NCBI RefSeq assembly: GCF_028275115.1
Contig: NZ_JAQCNH010000142.1
Location: forward strand, 19,501-83,500
Reading direction: 5' to 3'
Length of the DNA stretch: 64,000 nucleotides
DNA from: Halorientalis sp.
GTDB lineage: Archaea; Halobacteriota; Halobacteria; Halobacteriales; Haloarculaceae
Shown: one piece after another, positions 40,866-49,400 of the stretch
Position numbering within the stretch: the stretch's first letter is position 1
Layout of the letters: every line of letters begins with the position of its first letter
Notes under the pieces: generated by a model
Told to the model about the DNA's origin: nothing
The model's database searches: none
Seen by the model: only the letters and a program-made list of their open reading frames with translations
Made by a program: the position numbers and the translations under genes

Positions 40866-41909
40866 ATGCAGCAGCGAACGCGCGCGCTCGTGGCGAGCGT
40901 CTTCATCGGACTGATATTTTTGCTCGTGCAATTAGGGGCACTGGCGCTGGTCCAACCGTTCGAGGCGGCCGGTTATCAGGCTGTCGAGGACCCGAGTGAC
41001 CCGACCAACACCCTCATTTACGTGGTGGCGATTCTGATCGCGACGGGCCTGATGTTGCTGGCGATCAAACTGGACGTCGATCGGCTCATCCGCGGGTTCG
41101 TCGTCTTCGCCGGGGTCTATCTCTCGTGGTACGTGTTCAGCGTCGTCGTCCCGAGTGTGGTCACGTACGGCGGTTTCAACGTGCTGGCGGTGGTGGCCGC
41201 GCTCGTGCTCGGGGCCGCTCTGCTGCGCTATCCGGAGTGGTACGTCATCGACGCCTCGGGGGTCGTCATGGGGGCTGGGGCGGCCGGGGTGTTCGGCATC
41301 AGTTTCGGCCTTTTACCTGCGATTCTTCTGCTCTCCGTGCTGGCCATCTACGACGCCATCAGCGTCTACGGTACCGAGCACATGCTGACGCTGGCCTCCG
41401 GGGTGATGGACCTCAAAGTACCGGTCGTGCTGGTCGTGCCGCTGACGCTATCGTACTCGTTTCTCTCCGCCGAGACGCCCGACCCGACCGGCGAAGTGGA
41501 AGGCGACGCGGCCGCCAACGGCGGTGAACCGGAGCGCGAGGGCGAGTCTGTGGCCGACGGGTCGGCCGGCGAGGACGCCGTCGAAGCCGAGCGGATGGAC
41601 CGGGACGCGCTGTTCATCGGCCTCGGCGACGCCGTGATTCCGACCGTTCTGGTGGCCAGTGCGGCCTTTTTCGCGCCATCGTCGGTCCCGGCGGTCGGCG
41701 CGCTCGGACTGGTGATTCCGGTCACGGCACTGGGCGCGATGGTCGGTACCCTCCTCGGACTGGTAGTGCTGTTGCGGATGGTGCTAGAGGGACGTGCCCA
41801 CGCGGGTCTACCGTTGCTCAACGGTGGTGTCATTGGCGGCTACCTCTTCGGCGCCCTCCTCAGCGGGATTCCGATTCTGGAGGCACTCGGCGTCGCCGGC
41901 TTTGTTTAG
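40866..41909 (+). CDS. Presenilin-like intramembrane aspartyl protease
   Basis: A 347-residue membrane protein with about nine helices and the two aspartates of the presenilin/signal-peptide-peptidase family: the YD of LAIYDAISVYGTEHM near residue 162 and the GLGD of LFIGLGDAVIPTVL near 252. A third family segment near the C-terminus (GLPLLNGGVIGGYL) stands where PAL is expected and reads PLL. Between the two Asp motifs is an acidic cytoplasmic loop of about 50 residues (rich in Glu, Asp, Gly). It would cleave membrane proteins within the bilayer; substrate unknown. Overlaps the next gene end by 4 nt. Confidence 0.85.
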   Translation: MQQRTRALVASVFIGLIFLLVQLGALALVQPFEAAGYQAVEDPSDPTNTLIYVVAILIATGLMLLAIKLDVDRLIRGFVVFAGVYLSWYVFSVVVPSVVTYGGFNVLAVVAALVLGAALLRYPEWYVIDASGVVMGAGAAGVFGISFGLLPAILLLSVLAIYDAISVYGTEHMLTLASGVMDLKVPVVLVVPLTLSYSFLSAETPDPTGEVEGDAAANGGEPEREGESVADGSAGEDAVEAERMDRDALFIGLGDAVIPTVLVASAAFFAPSSVPAVGALGLVIPVTALGAMVGTLLGLVVLLRMVLEGRAHAGLPLLNGGVIGGYLFGALLSGIPILEALGVAGFV

Positions 41910-42103
41910 TAGCCGCCGGCATCGTCGAAGCATCGACCGCACTTGCTAGTACAGTTCCCGCCGAATTCGGACTGGAACGTTTCGAGACGTCTGAGGTCGT
42001 CCTCGGAGAGATTGTACGTGACGCCACACTCCGTCTGGAACCTCGACTTCCCGGTTTCGTGTCTGTGCACCGTGTTCGTGACCTCGTTTAGGATCCGTCC
42101 CAT
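41906..42103 (-). CDS. Small cysteine-rich (zinc-finger-like) protein
   Basis: A 65-residue protein with a basic-hydrophobic N-terminus (MGRILNEVTNTVHRHETGKS) and cysteines in ECGVTY and CTSKCGRCFDD: C(x)n C-x3-C-x2-C, which could bind one zinc ion. Such small CPxCG-type proteins are abundant in haloarchaea and often regulatory. It lies tail-to-tail with the presenilin-like gene, overlapping by 4 nt, with no promoter-like signal beyond AT-rich sequence at 42104-42140. Confidence 0.6.
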   Translation of the reverse strand: MGRILNEVTNTVHRHETGKSRFQTECGVTYNLSEDDLRRLETFQSEFGGNCTSKCGRCFDDAGGY

Positions 42104-42257
42104 AGTACTAGTTACCAACGGCCACCGTATCCAATTATGACTTGGTATACCATGCCAGCTTTGACCAGTCACCGGTCGGTGACCCGGCCGGTCCGCTCGC
42201 GGACCGGTCTCGTCGGGACTCACGACATCTGACCACGGCCGACGCGTGCATCGATAG

Positions 42258-42268
42258 CTCTTTTTTTC
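42258..42268 (+). promoter_or_regulatory. T-rich element before a small membrane protein gene
   Basis: GCTCTTTTTTTCG about 20-30 nt before the ATG at 42288. It could act as TATA-like element or as terminator of an upstream transcript; spacing favours a promoter role. Confidence 0.3.
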
Positions 42269-42287
42269 GTCGCCCGGACCACCCGCC

Positions 42288-42488
42288 ATGTCCGCTCAGG
42301 AGTTCCCGAGTTCCTGGACCGAACCGGCGTACGTCGCGACGGTCGTCGGCGTCCTCGCGACAGGTGCACTCGTCTTCTACGCGGCGACGACGCCTGGCGA
42401 GCCCACGCCCGGAACCGTCGGCTTCGTCTTACTGTCGGTCACGGGTCCCGCAACGCTGGCCCACGAACTGGCTCGCCGGTTCGGATGA
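42288..42488 (+). CDS. Small membrane protein
   Basis: A 66-residue protein with two predicted helices (YVATVVGVLATGALVFYAAT and TVGFVLLSVTGPATLAHELA), starting MSAQEFPSSWTEPAY. No motif is recognised. It converges on the ornithine-cyclodeaminase-like gene, 13 nt from its end. Small two-helix proteins of this kind are common and unstudied in haloarchaea. Confidence 0.55.
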   Translation: MSAQEFPSSWTEPAYVATVVGVLATGALVFYAATTPGEPTPGTVGFVLLSVTGPATLAHELARRFG

Positions 42489-42501
42489 CGGGGTCGGTCT
42501 G

Positions 42502-43509
42502 TCACTTCCCGGTGAGGGCCTGGCTGGCCGGCGCGAACTCCAGTGGTTCCCCGAGGTCGCGTTCGACCGCGCGTTCGTAGAGCATGTGCGCCGCCGCGAC
42601 GGTCTCGACAGCGGTGCCGCCGCTGTCGAACAGGGTGATTTCCTCGTCGCTCGTGCGACCGGGTTCGACGCCGGCGACGACCGCTCCGAGTTCGGCGTGG
42701 ATGTGGTCGGCCGAGACCGCGCCGTCCTCGGCGGCCTGAATGAACGCGCCGGCGTCGGTCTCGGTCCGGGCGCGGAGGTCCGGGACGTAGGTGGCGCGCT
42801 GGACGGTCTCGGCGTCGACCTCCCGCGCGTCGGCGTCGTACTGTCCCATCGCGGTGACGTGGGTTCCGTCTTCCAGCAGGTCGCCGTCGAACACTGGCTG
42901 TGAAGCGTTGGTCGCTGTGATGACCACGTCGGCACCTTCGACTGCGGCCGCACTGGAGGCTACGGCGGCGACCGTCGGGCCGAGCGTCTCGTTCATTTCG
43001 GCCGCGAAGTTCTCACGGTGTTGCTTGGTCGGGGAGTACACGTCGATCCGGTCGAAATCGCGGACAGTCGTCGCAGCGCGGACCTGCCCGCGGGCCTGTG
43101 CGCCGCTGCCGATGACCGACAGCGTCGAGACGTCCGTCCGCGCCAGCGCGTCGATGCCGACCGCGCCAGTCGCGCCGGTCTTGAACGGGTTCATGCTCGC
43201 GCCGTCCATGAGCGCCAGCGGTTCGCCACTCTCGGCATCGAACAGCGAGAGCATGAAGTGTGCGTCCTGTGCGCCAAAGCCCGCGCCGTAGGTGTAGGTA
43301 CCCATCGCGCCGGTGTCGGGCAGGATTGCGAGGTAGCCAGTAAAAAACCCGGGCGGGTCGGCGTTCGGAAGCTTGGTTCGGGGCTCGGCCGGTGCACCTT
43401 CACCGCGCTGTCGGTATCCGTCTCGAACCGATTCGACGTACTCGGCCGGTTCGGCGAGACCAGCGAGTTCGTCGCTCCGGAGGAACAGGGCCTCTTGCTG
43501 TGTCGTCAT
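42502..43509 (-). CDS. Ornithine cyclodeaminase/mu-crystallin family protein
   Basis: A 335-residue NAD(P)-binding enzyme. Seen: RTKLPNADPPGFFTGYLAIL, the DGASMNPFKTGATGAVGIDA lysine/arginine-type binding segment, Rossmann LSVIGSGAQARGQVRAATTV, IDVYSPTKQHRENFAAEMN, and VVITATNASQPVFDG. Family members include ornithine cyclodeaminase, archaeal alanine dehydrogenase and ketimine reductase. The lysine-to-alanine exchange cannot be judged here; the reaction remains open among these. The ATG at 43509 gives the normal N-terminus MTTQQEALFLRSDELAGL. Confidence 0.85.
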   Translation of the reverse strand: MTTQQEALFLRSDELAGLAEPAEYVESVRDGYRQRGEGAPAEPRTKLPNADPPGFFTGYLAILPDTGAMGTYTYGAGFGAQDAHFMLSLFDAESGEPLALMDGASMNPFKTGATGAVGIDALARTDVSTLSVIGSGAQARGQVRAATTVRDFDRIDVYSPTKQHRENFAAEMNETLGPTVAAVASSAAAVEGADVVITATNASQPVFDGDLLEDGTHVTAMGQYDADAREVDAETVQRATYVPDLRARTETDAGAFIQAAEDGAVSADHIHAELGAVVAGVEPGRTSDEEITLFDSGGTAVETVAAAHMLYERAVERDLGEPLEFAPASQALTGK

Positions 43510-43614
43510 GGCCACTCGTTCGGACGACCGACTCATAGGTGTGCTGGACGGACCGGCGGAGCGGTCGGCACCGAATCGGAGCTGTGAGCGCCGAGGTCGA
43601 CTGTAGCGACGGAT

Positions 43615-43848
43615 TCAGTCGGCGGAGAACCCCGACGCGTCCCGAGAGTTCGCGGTCGTCTGTGCGGTCGGCGGTATCTCCTCGACCGGGCCGTTGACGA
43701 ACATCGCGTGGCCGATCAGGCCGATTGCGGCCAGAAGCGACAGTGGAACGGCGACCGTCATCGACAGTCCCAGACCGAGAAGCGCAGCACTGATTCCTGC
43801 AACGGACACCGGGATGAGACCGAGGACGTAATCGTAGTATTCCGGCAT
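43615..43848 (-). CDS. Small membrane protein
   Basis: A 77-residue protein with two strong helices (VLGLIPVSVAGISAALLGLG and MTVAVPLSLLAAIGLIGHAM) and a polar C-terminal tail. Starts MPEYYDYVLGLIP, a form frequent in haloarchaeal two-helix membrane proteins. No function is known to me. It is 105 nt upstream of the cyclodeaminase gene on the same strand. Confidence 0.55.
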   Translation of the reverse strand: MPEYYDYVLGLIPVSVAGISAALLGLGLSMTVAVPLSLLAAIGLIGHAMFVNGPVEEIPPTAQTTANSRDASGFSAD

Positions 43849-44245
43849 AACTTACGACAATATAGGATGAGTCGGGTTATAATTATTTCCCCATTGGTAC
43901 TGCGTATTCCCACTGTAACCACAAGGTATTTTTCTCGGAAATTTCTGGTGATGTACTCGTACCTAACTCATAACTTATGTGCCCGAAACCGCAGGACGCG
44001 GGTGGGACATGAACGAACCGCGCTCCGGACCCCGGCGCCGACGGCGGGTACAGCAACGGCGTCGGCACCGCGGCCAGTCGAGCGGTCGTGGTGTTTTACA
44101 CGCTATCGAGGCGAATGCCACGGGGCTTGCCCCTGTGGATGAATCCGACTGCTGCCAATCAAACCAGTATATTTCTCCCCGGTAACTCAACAGCCGTGAC
44201 GGAGAAACAGGTGGCTTAGAGTCCAAAAACACGGACGGCCAGACT
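43849..44245. other. AT-rich accessory stretch
   Basis: This region is markedly more AT-rich than its surroundings at 43850-43990 and contains no reading frame that resembles a known protein. It includes the TnpB-end-like hairpin at 44108-44140. It looks like an insertion site that has collected element remnants. Confidence 0.45.
44108..44140 (+). repeat. Orphan TnpB-element right-end hairpin, variant
   Basis: GAGGCGAATG precedes CCACGGGG-CTTG-CCCCTGTGG (44118-44138), the same stem and CTTG loop as at 39516 with base changes. The downstream TTCAC terminus is replaced by ATGAATC, so the end is degenerate. No tnpB frame precedes it. Confidence 0.45.
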
Positions 44246-44380
44246 ATGTTCCGTCGCTATCAAGTAGATTGGGGAGACGCCGAATTGACGCCTGCGGAGA
44301 CTGGAACCGCTGTGGAAACGTCTCACCGAGAGACGATTTCTGCAAGTTCTGTCAGAGAAACAGGAAGCCTCGGGGCTTGA
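44246..44380 (+). pseudogene. tnpB: C-terminal fragment of a TnpB protein
   Basis: Forty-five codons read YQVDWGDAELTPAETGTAVE, then TSHRETISASSVRETGSLGA and a TGA. This matches the disordered C-terminal tail of TnpB proteins of haloarchaeal IS1341-type elements (the AELTP-ETGTAV... ETGSLGA tail), which runs directly into the right-end hairpin. All catalytic parts upstream are missing. The ATG at 44246 is not a real start. Confidence 0.6.
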
Positions 44381-44396
44381 CCCCGAGGCACTTCAC
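44366..44396 (+). repeat. TnpB-element right end
   Basis: CCTCGGGG-CTTGA-CCCCGAGG (44368-44388) followed by CACTTCAC. The stem overlaps the last codons of the TnpB fragment, and the TGA stop lies in the loop, as in intact elements of this group. Confidence 0.6.
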
Positions 44397-44615
44397 CCCG
44401 ACATCACACCGTCATGTGGGGAGCGTGCAGGTCGAACAGGTCCTGCATCACCGACGAGGCGCGCGTGTTTTCGCCCGTGAAAATATCGGCGTTCGTCGGC
44501 ACGCCCATGGTATATTCTATTATATTTAGTGATAATATGGAGGCAGCGTTTATGAAGACGCGTGGATGATATCAGTTTGAGGTAGACAGAGGTGGCGCTG
44601 CCACCGGGTTCGCAC

Positions 44616-44777
44616 ATGAGTATCCACAACACGGACACCGACGACGAAGCAGGCGATACCGACCAACAGTGCGCCGAACTCAACATCGGCGAAGACGAGT
44701 TCGTCATCTACGACCGGGAGAATCATCAGGCTTGGATTCAGTCCAGCGTTTCGGTCCCGGTCAACGAGGAGTGCTGA
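44616..44777 (+). CDS. Small acidic protein
   Basis: A 53-residue acidic protein: MSIHNTDTDDEAGDTDQQCA, then NIGEDEFVIYDRENHQAWIQ and SSVSVPVNEEC. The central strand-rich part (EFVIYDRENHQAWIQSSVSV) resembles short haloarchaeal proteins in which a similar aromatic segment is preceded by an acidic tail (I recall them as DUF7331, not certain). Preceded by AT-rich DNA at 44515-44560. No partner known. Confidence 0.5.
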   Translation: MSIHNTDTDDEAGDTDQQCAELNIGEDEFVIYDRENHQAWIQSSVSVPVNEEC

Positions 44778-44903
44778 GGCCTGCTGGGGGGAGGGCACGG
44801 ACGTACGGGCCTCTCGACGTCACGAGCGGCGGCCGCGCGCGGCCGGCAGGCAAACGCCGGACGACCGACGCGTTGAAGCGGGTCACAGTCGAAGACGTGC
44901 TGC

Positions 44904-46208
44904 GTGAACAGTAACGACCGGTCGATCGTCGGTCTCGTGACGGTCGCTCACGCGATGGTCCACACCTACGAGCTGTCGATTCCGGTTCTGCTACCGATCT
45001 GGCTCGCGGAGTTCTCTGTCATCGACGTGGGACTCGCGCAGTTCCCGCTCAACGAGGCGACGATCGGTGCGCTCGTGACCGTCGGGTTCGCGTTGTTCGG
45101 CCTCGGCGCACTCCCGAGCGGCGTCCTCGTCGACCGGGTCGACGCGCGCGTCCTCATCACGACCTGTCTGGTCGGAATGGGGACGTCGTTCCTGTTGCTG
45201 GCCCTCTCACCGACGCCCGCAGTAATCGGCCTCGCGGTGGCCGTCTGGGGCGTCGCAGCCAGCGTGTATCACCCTTCCGGCCTCTCGTTGATCAGCCGCG
45301 GCGTCGAACAGCGTGGCAGTGCCTTCGCCTACCACGGGATGGCCGGCAACGTCGGTATCGCCGTCGGTCCCCTCCTGACGATCCTGTTGTTACTCGCGTT
45401 CGACTGGCGCGTCGTCGTCGCTATCCTCGCGGTGCCCGCCGCCCTCGCCGCCGTCTATGCGTTCCGGGTCGATATCGACGAGCGAGCAGCCGTGGCCACG
45501 GCCGACGGGGGCACTGACGCCGACGCAATTGCCGACAGGGATAGCCGGGCCAACGAGGGCATCGATTCGCTCGGCGGGTTTCTCACACAGTCACGGCAGC
45601 TATTCGCGGGTGCGTTCGTCGTCGTCTTCGCCGTGACGCTCTGTTCGGGCCTGTACTACCGCGGTGTTCTGACTTTCCTGCCCGAACTGCTGGACAGTCT
45701 GGAAATCGCCGCGCTCGAACCAATCGAGTTCGGCAGCCGCACCCTCCAGCCAAGCCGTTACGTCTACGTCGGGCTGCTGATGGTCGGCGTGGGCGGCCAG
45801 TTCGTCGCCGGCAAGCTCACCGACCGGGGTCGGCCCGAGTTCGGCATCTTCGCCGGCTTCGCTGCGTTGGCCGCCGTCGCACTGCTGTTTCTACCTGCAG
45901 CGGCGCTCGGTCTCCCGGCACTGCTCGTCGTCTCGGCGCTGCTGGGATTTTTTCTATTTTTCGTCCAGCCGTTCTACCAGGCCAGCGTCGCAGAGTACAC
46001 GCCGGCCGGGAGTCGCGGCCTCTCTTACGGATTCAGCTATCTCGGCGTGTTCGGCGTCGGCGCACTGGGCGCGACGCTCGCGGGAACGATGCTGACATAC
46101 TTTGCTCCTCGGCAGTTGTTCGTCGTCCTCGCGGGACTGGCGCTGCTCGCTGCCGGCATCGGCGCGTTCCTCGTCACGCGGGTGCCGTCGACTGCCGCTG
46201 GGACGTGA
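44904..46208 (+). CDS. Major facilitator superfamily transporter
   Basis: A 434-residue MFS protein with twelve predicted helices. Seen: VTVAHAMVHTYELSIPVLLP, the helix 2-3 loop GALPSGVLVDRVDARVLITT (MFS motif A-like), AVWGVAASVYHPSGLSLISR, YHGMAGNVGIAVGP, and a central acidic loop near 195-220. The VYHPSGLSLISR and MAGNVG segments are typical of fosmidomycin-resistance-type (FSR) carriers. GTG at 44904 starts NSNDRSIVGLVTVAHA. Transport of an organic compound is likely; the substrate is unknown. Its end overlaps the DUF3054 gene by 35 nt. Confidence 0.88.
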   Translation: MNSNDRSIVGLVTVAHAMVHTYELSIPVLLPIWLAEFSVIDVGLAQFPLNEATIGALVTVGFALFGLGALPSGVLVDRVDARVLITTCLVGMGTSFLLLALSPTPAVIGLAVAVWGVAASVYHPSGLSLISRGVEQRGSAFAYHGMAGNVGIAVGPLLTILLLLAFDWRVVVAILAVPAALAAVYAFRVDIDERAAVATADGGTDADAIADRDSRANEGIDSLGGFLTQSRQLFAGAFVVVFAVTLCSGLYYRGVLTFLPELLDSLEIAALEPIEFGSRTLQPSRYVYVGLLMVGVGGQFVAGKLTDRGRPEFGIFAGFAALAAVALLFLPAAALGLPALLVVSALLGFFLFFVQPFYQASVAEYTPAGSRGLSYGFSYLGVFGVGALGATLAGTMLTYFAPRQLFVVLAGLALLAAGIGAFLVTRVPSTAAGT

Positions 46209-46608
46209 CGAGGGCGAGTGTCAGCCGCCAGACGATCAGCAGAACACCACCGACGAGGAACGCGACGATACCGAACGTCACCGACGCGTTTCCGGGGAAG
46301 TTCGGCGTCGCGCGAACCCCCTGTGCCACGACATCGGCGCCGAGCCAGGCGCCAAGCACCAGGACTGTCGAACGTCTCAGGTCGGTTCGATAGTCCGTGG
46401 CGTACACGCCGACGGGAACCGACACGACCAACCAGCCGACAAGGAACTGGACGTACGTTCCGAGGACCCGAACGGAGAGCAGCGGGTACTCGTGGCTGAT
46501 TTCGCCTATCACGATGAACACCGCGATGGCCAGCAGGTCGCCAACGAGAAAGAGTGCCGTCGCGGTGGACGGGTCGACGCGACTCCGAACCCAGTCGAGC
46601 GCGGTCAT
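46174..46608 (-). CDS. DUF3054 membrane protein
   Basis: A 144-residue protein with four predicted helices, matching the DUF3054 pattern: ATALFLVGDLLAIAVFIVIG, EISHEYPLL, YVQFLVGWLVVSVPVGVYAT, and VAQGVRATPNFPGNASVTFG. Function unknown; widespread in haloarchaea and actinobacteria. The 3' end overlaps the MFS gene by 35 nt on the opposite strand, so the last codons of both must be shared. Confidence 0.82.
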   Translation of the reverse strand: MTALDWVRSRVDPSTATALFLVGDLLAIAVFIVIGEISHEYPLLSVRVLGTYVQFLVGWLVVSVPVGVYATDYRTDLRRSTVLVLGAWLGADVVAQGVRATPNFPGNASVTFGIVAFLVGGVLLIVWRLTLALVTSQRQSTAPA

Positions 46609-46655
46609 GCCGCGTTGTTCGTCCCGGGAGGACTTGGGTGTCCCGACTTCCGTGC

Positions 46656-47237
46656 TCAGGACCGCTTGACACCCGCAACGGTGTACTCGAAGCCGCCCCG
46701 AGGAATCGAGGCCGACAGCCCGGCGGCCCGGACTTTCGCCGCCAGGTCGGCGGCGGTGAAAAACCGCGAATCGAACCCGAACAGGTGTTCGGCGGCGGCG
46801 AGCGCCCGCCCCCGGACCGTCGTCGGATCGAACTCCAGAGAGGCCAGCACGCCCCCCGGTCGGAGGACACGGGCCGCCTCCTCGATGACCGCGTCGGGCC
46901 GAGCCATGTGGTGCAGGGCGTCGAGGATCAATACGGCGTCGACCGACTCGTCGGCGACGGGGAGACGGGCAGCGTCGCCCCGAGCCCCCTCGACGTCGTG
47001 CTCTCGCGCTCGGGCGAGCATCTCAGCCGCGGCGTCGACGACGACGCCATCGGGCAGGTCCAGTGACCGGACGCCCTGTCCGGTGCCACCGCCCACGTCG
47101 AGGACGCGCCCGATGTCGCGGTCGGCCAACGCGAGCGCGGGTTCGAGTTTCCGTCGTCGGGTGGCCGGCTTCAGATCGTACAGTCGGGCGACTCGGTCGA
47201 AGACTTCCACGTCGCCGATGCGCGTGTCGGATGCCAT
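46656..47237 (-). CDS. SAM-dependent methyltransferase, class I
   Basis: A 193-residue methyltransferase: motif I RVLDVGGGTGQGVRSL, acidic residue at VVVDAAAEMLARARE, VEGARGDAARLPVADESVDA, VLILDALHHMARPDAVIEEA, RVLRPGGVLASLEFDP. This is the UbiE/menaquinone-type Rossmann methyltransferase pattern, but the substrate cannot be deduced. It is 73 nt upstream of the divergent acetyltransferase gene, and the DUF3054 gene lies 47 nt downstream on the same strand. Confidence 0.88.
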   Translation of the reverse strand: MASDTRIGDVEVFDRVARLYDLKPATRRRKLEPALALADRDIGRVLDVGGGTGQGVRSLDLPDGVVVDAAAEMLARAREHDVEGARGDAARLPVADESVDAVLILDALHHMARPDAVIEEAARVLRPGGVLASLEFDPTTVRGRALAAAEHLFGFDSRFFTAADLAAKVRAAGLSASIPRGGFEYTVAGVKRS

Positions 47238-47309
47238 ACCGCGACTATCAGCTTCGAGCCTTTCAGAAGTTCCCCCGGACTAAAGCCACTCCCGCCCGAA
47301 GCGGCGACC

Positions 47310-47849
47310 ATGGAGTACGCGTTACTGGGGTGGCCGCCGGACGGCCCGACCGTCCGCCTCGACTACCGGCGGTTCAGCTACGCCGGGAAGTTCGTCATGT
47401 CCGCGACCGGCAAAGCGGTCGCCCGTGTGGACGACGCCATCGTCGCCGCCGTCGCGTTCAACGAGGACCGTACCGACGGCGACACCCTCAGACTGCGCTA
47501 TGTCACCGTCCGACAGGACAACCGGGGCGAGGGAATCGGGCCGCATCTCTGTCGCTTCGCCGCCGATCGCGCCCGCGAGCGAGGCTACGACCGCGTCAAA
47601 ATCGCCGTCAACAATCCCTTCGCCTTCGAGGCGCTGTCGAAGGCCGGCTTCGCCGCAACCGGCGAGGAGACCGGTGTCGCCGAACTCGTAATGATCTGGC
47701 CTGGCGAGCGCACGCGCGAGTCTTACCAAGCTGGGTTAGACGTATACCGGGAGCGAGCCCTCTCCCCGGAGGAGGAGACGTTCCTGCGCGAGCGCGAGGG
47801 GAGTGGGCCGCCGCCGATTATTACGCCAGTCGAGACTGACCGTGGCTGA
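47310..47849 (+). CDS. GNAT-family acetyltransferase
   Basis: A 179-residue GNAT protein: strand LRLRYVTVRQDNRGEGIGPH, which holds the Q/R-x-x-G-x-G/A acetyl-CoA motif, then LCRFAADRARERGYDRVKIA and VNNPFAFEALSKAGFAATGE, ending with an extra ~45-residue C-terminal helix region rich in Glu and Arg. It acetylates an unknown amine. Divergent from the methyltransferase gene; 50 nt upstream of FEN1. Confidence 0.85.
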   Translation: MEYALLGWPPDGPTVRLDYRRFSYAGKFVMSATGKAVARVDDAIVAAVAFNEDRTDGDTLRLRYVTVRQDNRGEGIGPHLCRFAADRARERGYDRVKIAVNNPFAFEALSKAGFAATGEETGVAELVMIWPGERTRESYQAGLDVYRERALSPEEETFLREREGSGPPPIITPVETDRG

Positions 47850-47899
47850 ACGGTTCCGGGTCGGGGGATTCAAGCGGCGGCCGCCGCTTACACTGAACA

Positions 47900-48880
47900 A
47901 TGGGAAATGCTGACCTGCGCGACCTCGCGGTCATCGAGACGGTCGCTTACGACGACCTCGCGGGGTCGGTCGTGGCTGTCGACGCGCACAACTGGTTGTA
48001 CCGATACCTGACGACGACGGTCAAGTTCACACGTGATTCGGCATACACCACCGCCGGCGGCGAGGAGGTCGCGAACCTCATCGGCGTCGTCCAGGGGCTC
48101 CCGAAGTTCTTCGAGCACGACGTGACCCCCGTGTTCGTCTTCGACGGCGGCGTGACCGATCTCAAGAAAGACGAGGTCCAGAAGCGTCGCGAACAGCGCG
48201 AGAGGTACGAGGAACAGCTAGAAGCGGCTCGCGAGGCGGGCGACTCGGCCGAAGTCGCCACACTCGACTCCCGAACCCAGCGACTCACCGGCACCATCGT
48301 CGACACGACGCGCGAACTGCTGGAGTTGCTCGACGTGCCCGTCGTCGACGCGCCTGCGGAGGGTGAGGCACAGGCCGCCCGGATGGCCCGCTCGGGGGCC
48401 GTCGACTATGCAGGCACCGAGGACTACGACGCCCTGCTGTTTGGATCGCCGTCGACGCTTCGGCAACTCACCTCGAAGGGGGACCCCGAGCGTATGGAGT
48501 TGGACGCGACGCTTTCCGAGCACGACCTCACCTGGGAGCAACTCGTCGACGTGGGCATCCTCTGTGGAACCGACTTCAACGACGGTGTCTCCGGAATCGG
48601 CCCCAAGACCGCCGTGAAGACGGTTCGCGAGTACGGCGACATCTGGGGCGTCTTCGAGGCCCGGGACGTGTACATCGAGAACGTCGACCGGATCAGGACC
48701 CTCTTTCTCGACCCCCCGGTGGTCGACGATGTGACCGTCGAGACCGGGGTCGAACCGGATATCGAGGCGGCTCGGGAGTTCGTCGTCGGTGAATGGGACG
48801 TCGCGGCCGACGAGGTCGAGCGCGGATTCGAGCGGATCGCAGACGCGACGATACAGACGGGGCTGGACCGGTGGACCTGA
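47900..48880 (+). CDS. fen: Flap endonuclease 1 (FEN1)
   Basis: A 326-residue structure-specific nuclease of the XPG/Rad2 family. Seen: [10 protein letters not shown] start, first metal site [33 protein letters not shown], catalytic [36 protein letters not shown], and the helix-hairpin-helix [20 protein letters not shown]. The C-terminus ends IQTGLDRWT, a PIP-box-like PCNA-binding tail (Q-x-x-L). It removes 5' flaps in lagging-strand processing. Its Met follows 19 nt after a purine-rich stretch; ATG at 47900 gives the canonical MGNADL. Confidence 0.95.
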   Translation: MGNADLRDLAVIETVAYDDLAGSVVAVDAHNWLYRYLTTTVKFTRDSAYTTAGGEEVANLIGVVQGLPKFFEHDVTPVFVFDGGVTDLKKDEVQKRREQRERYEEQLEAAREAGDSAEVATLDSRTQRLTGTIVDTTRELLELLDVPVVDAPAEGEAQAARMARSGAVDYAGTEDYDALLFGSPSTLRQLTSKGDPERMELDATLSEHDLTWEQLVDVGILCGTDFNDGVSGIGPKTAVKTVREYGDIWGVFEARDVYIENVDRIRTLFLDPPVVDDVTVETGVEPDIEAAREFVVGEWDVAADEVERGFERIADATIQTGLDRWT

Positions 48881-48938
48881 GTTGTATGACCCTGTCGGTT
48901 TCGGAACGTTTTCCATTGCGCCGCCAAACTGACGCAGT

Positions 48939-49400
48939 ATGAACGCCCTCCAGTCACGCGTTCGTGCCCGGTGGGGCATCGTCGCCCTCGTCGTCGTTGC
49001 GATACTGGGAGCCATCGTGTTCGCGCTCGACCGGTTCGTCCTCAGTGTCTCGCCGCTGCTCGGGCCGGGTCTCGCCGTCGTCCTGCTCGTCCTGGTGGTC
49101 GTCTACGTCCAGGCGCTGTACCGGAGTTGGGGCTACCGGCTCGACGACGACGCGCTCGAACTGGAACGGGGTGTGATCACCAGCGTCGAGACCGCGGTAC
49201 CGTACGTCCGGGTCCAGCACGTCGACACCCAGCGCGGGCCGCTGGACCGTCTGTTCGGCCTCGGTCGCGTCGTCGTCTACACCGCCGGCTCGCGGGGCGC
49301 CGACGTGACCATCCCCGGGCTGGAACCCAACCAGGCACGAGAACTGCGCAATCGACTCCGTGACCTGGCCATCGAGAGCGAGCCGGAGGACGCGGTATGA
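48939..49400 (+). CDS. PH-domain (bPH2/DUF304) membrane protein, first copy
   Basis: A 153-residue protein with two N-terminal helices (about 8-50) and a C-terminal bacterial PH-like domain: YRLDDDALELERGVITSVET, VPYVRVQHVDTQRGPLDRLF, GLGRVVVYTAGSRGADVTIP. This matches YdbS-like proteins. The gene overlaps the next one by 4 nt. Membrane-bound proteins with bPH2 domains usually come in such pairs; function is unknown, possibly linked to envelope stress. Confidence 0.88.
   Translation: MNALQSRVRARWGIVALVVVAILGAIVFALDRFVLSVSPLLGPGLAVVLLVLVVVYVQALYRSWGYRLDDDALELERGVITSVETAVPYVRVQHVDTQRGPLDRLFGLGRVVVYTAGSRGADVTIPGLEPNQARELRNRLRDLAIESEPEDAV

Noticed and set aside
43979..44185. Basic 68-codon frame before the second TnpB-end hairpin
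   Set aside because: Arg-rich low-complexity sequence in a relic region; it resembles chance translation and overlaps the hairpin.
39480..44400. CRISPR array suggested by repeated CCTCGGGG-CTTG-CCCCGAGG motifs
   Set aside because: The copies are far apart, unequal, and fit TnpB-element right ends; there is no regular spacing and no cas gene.
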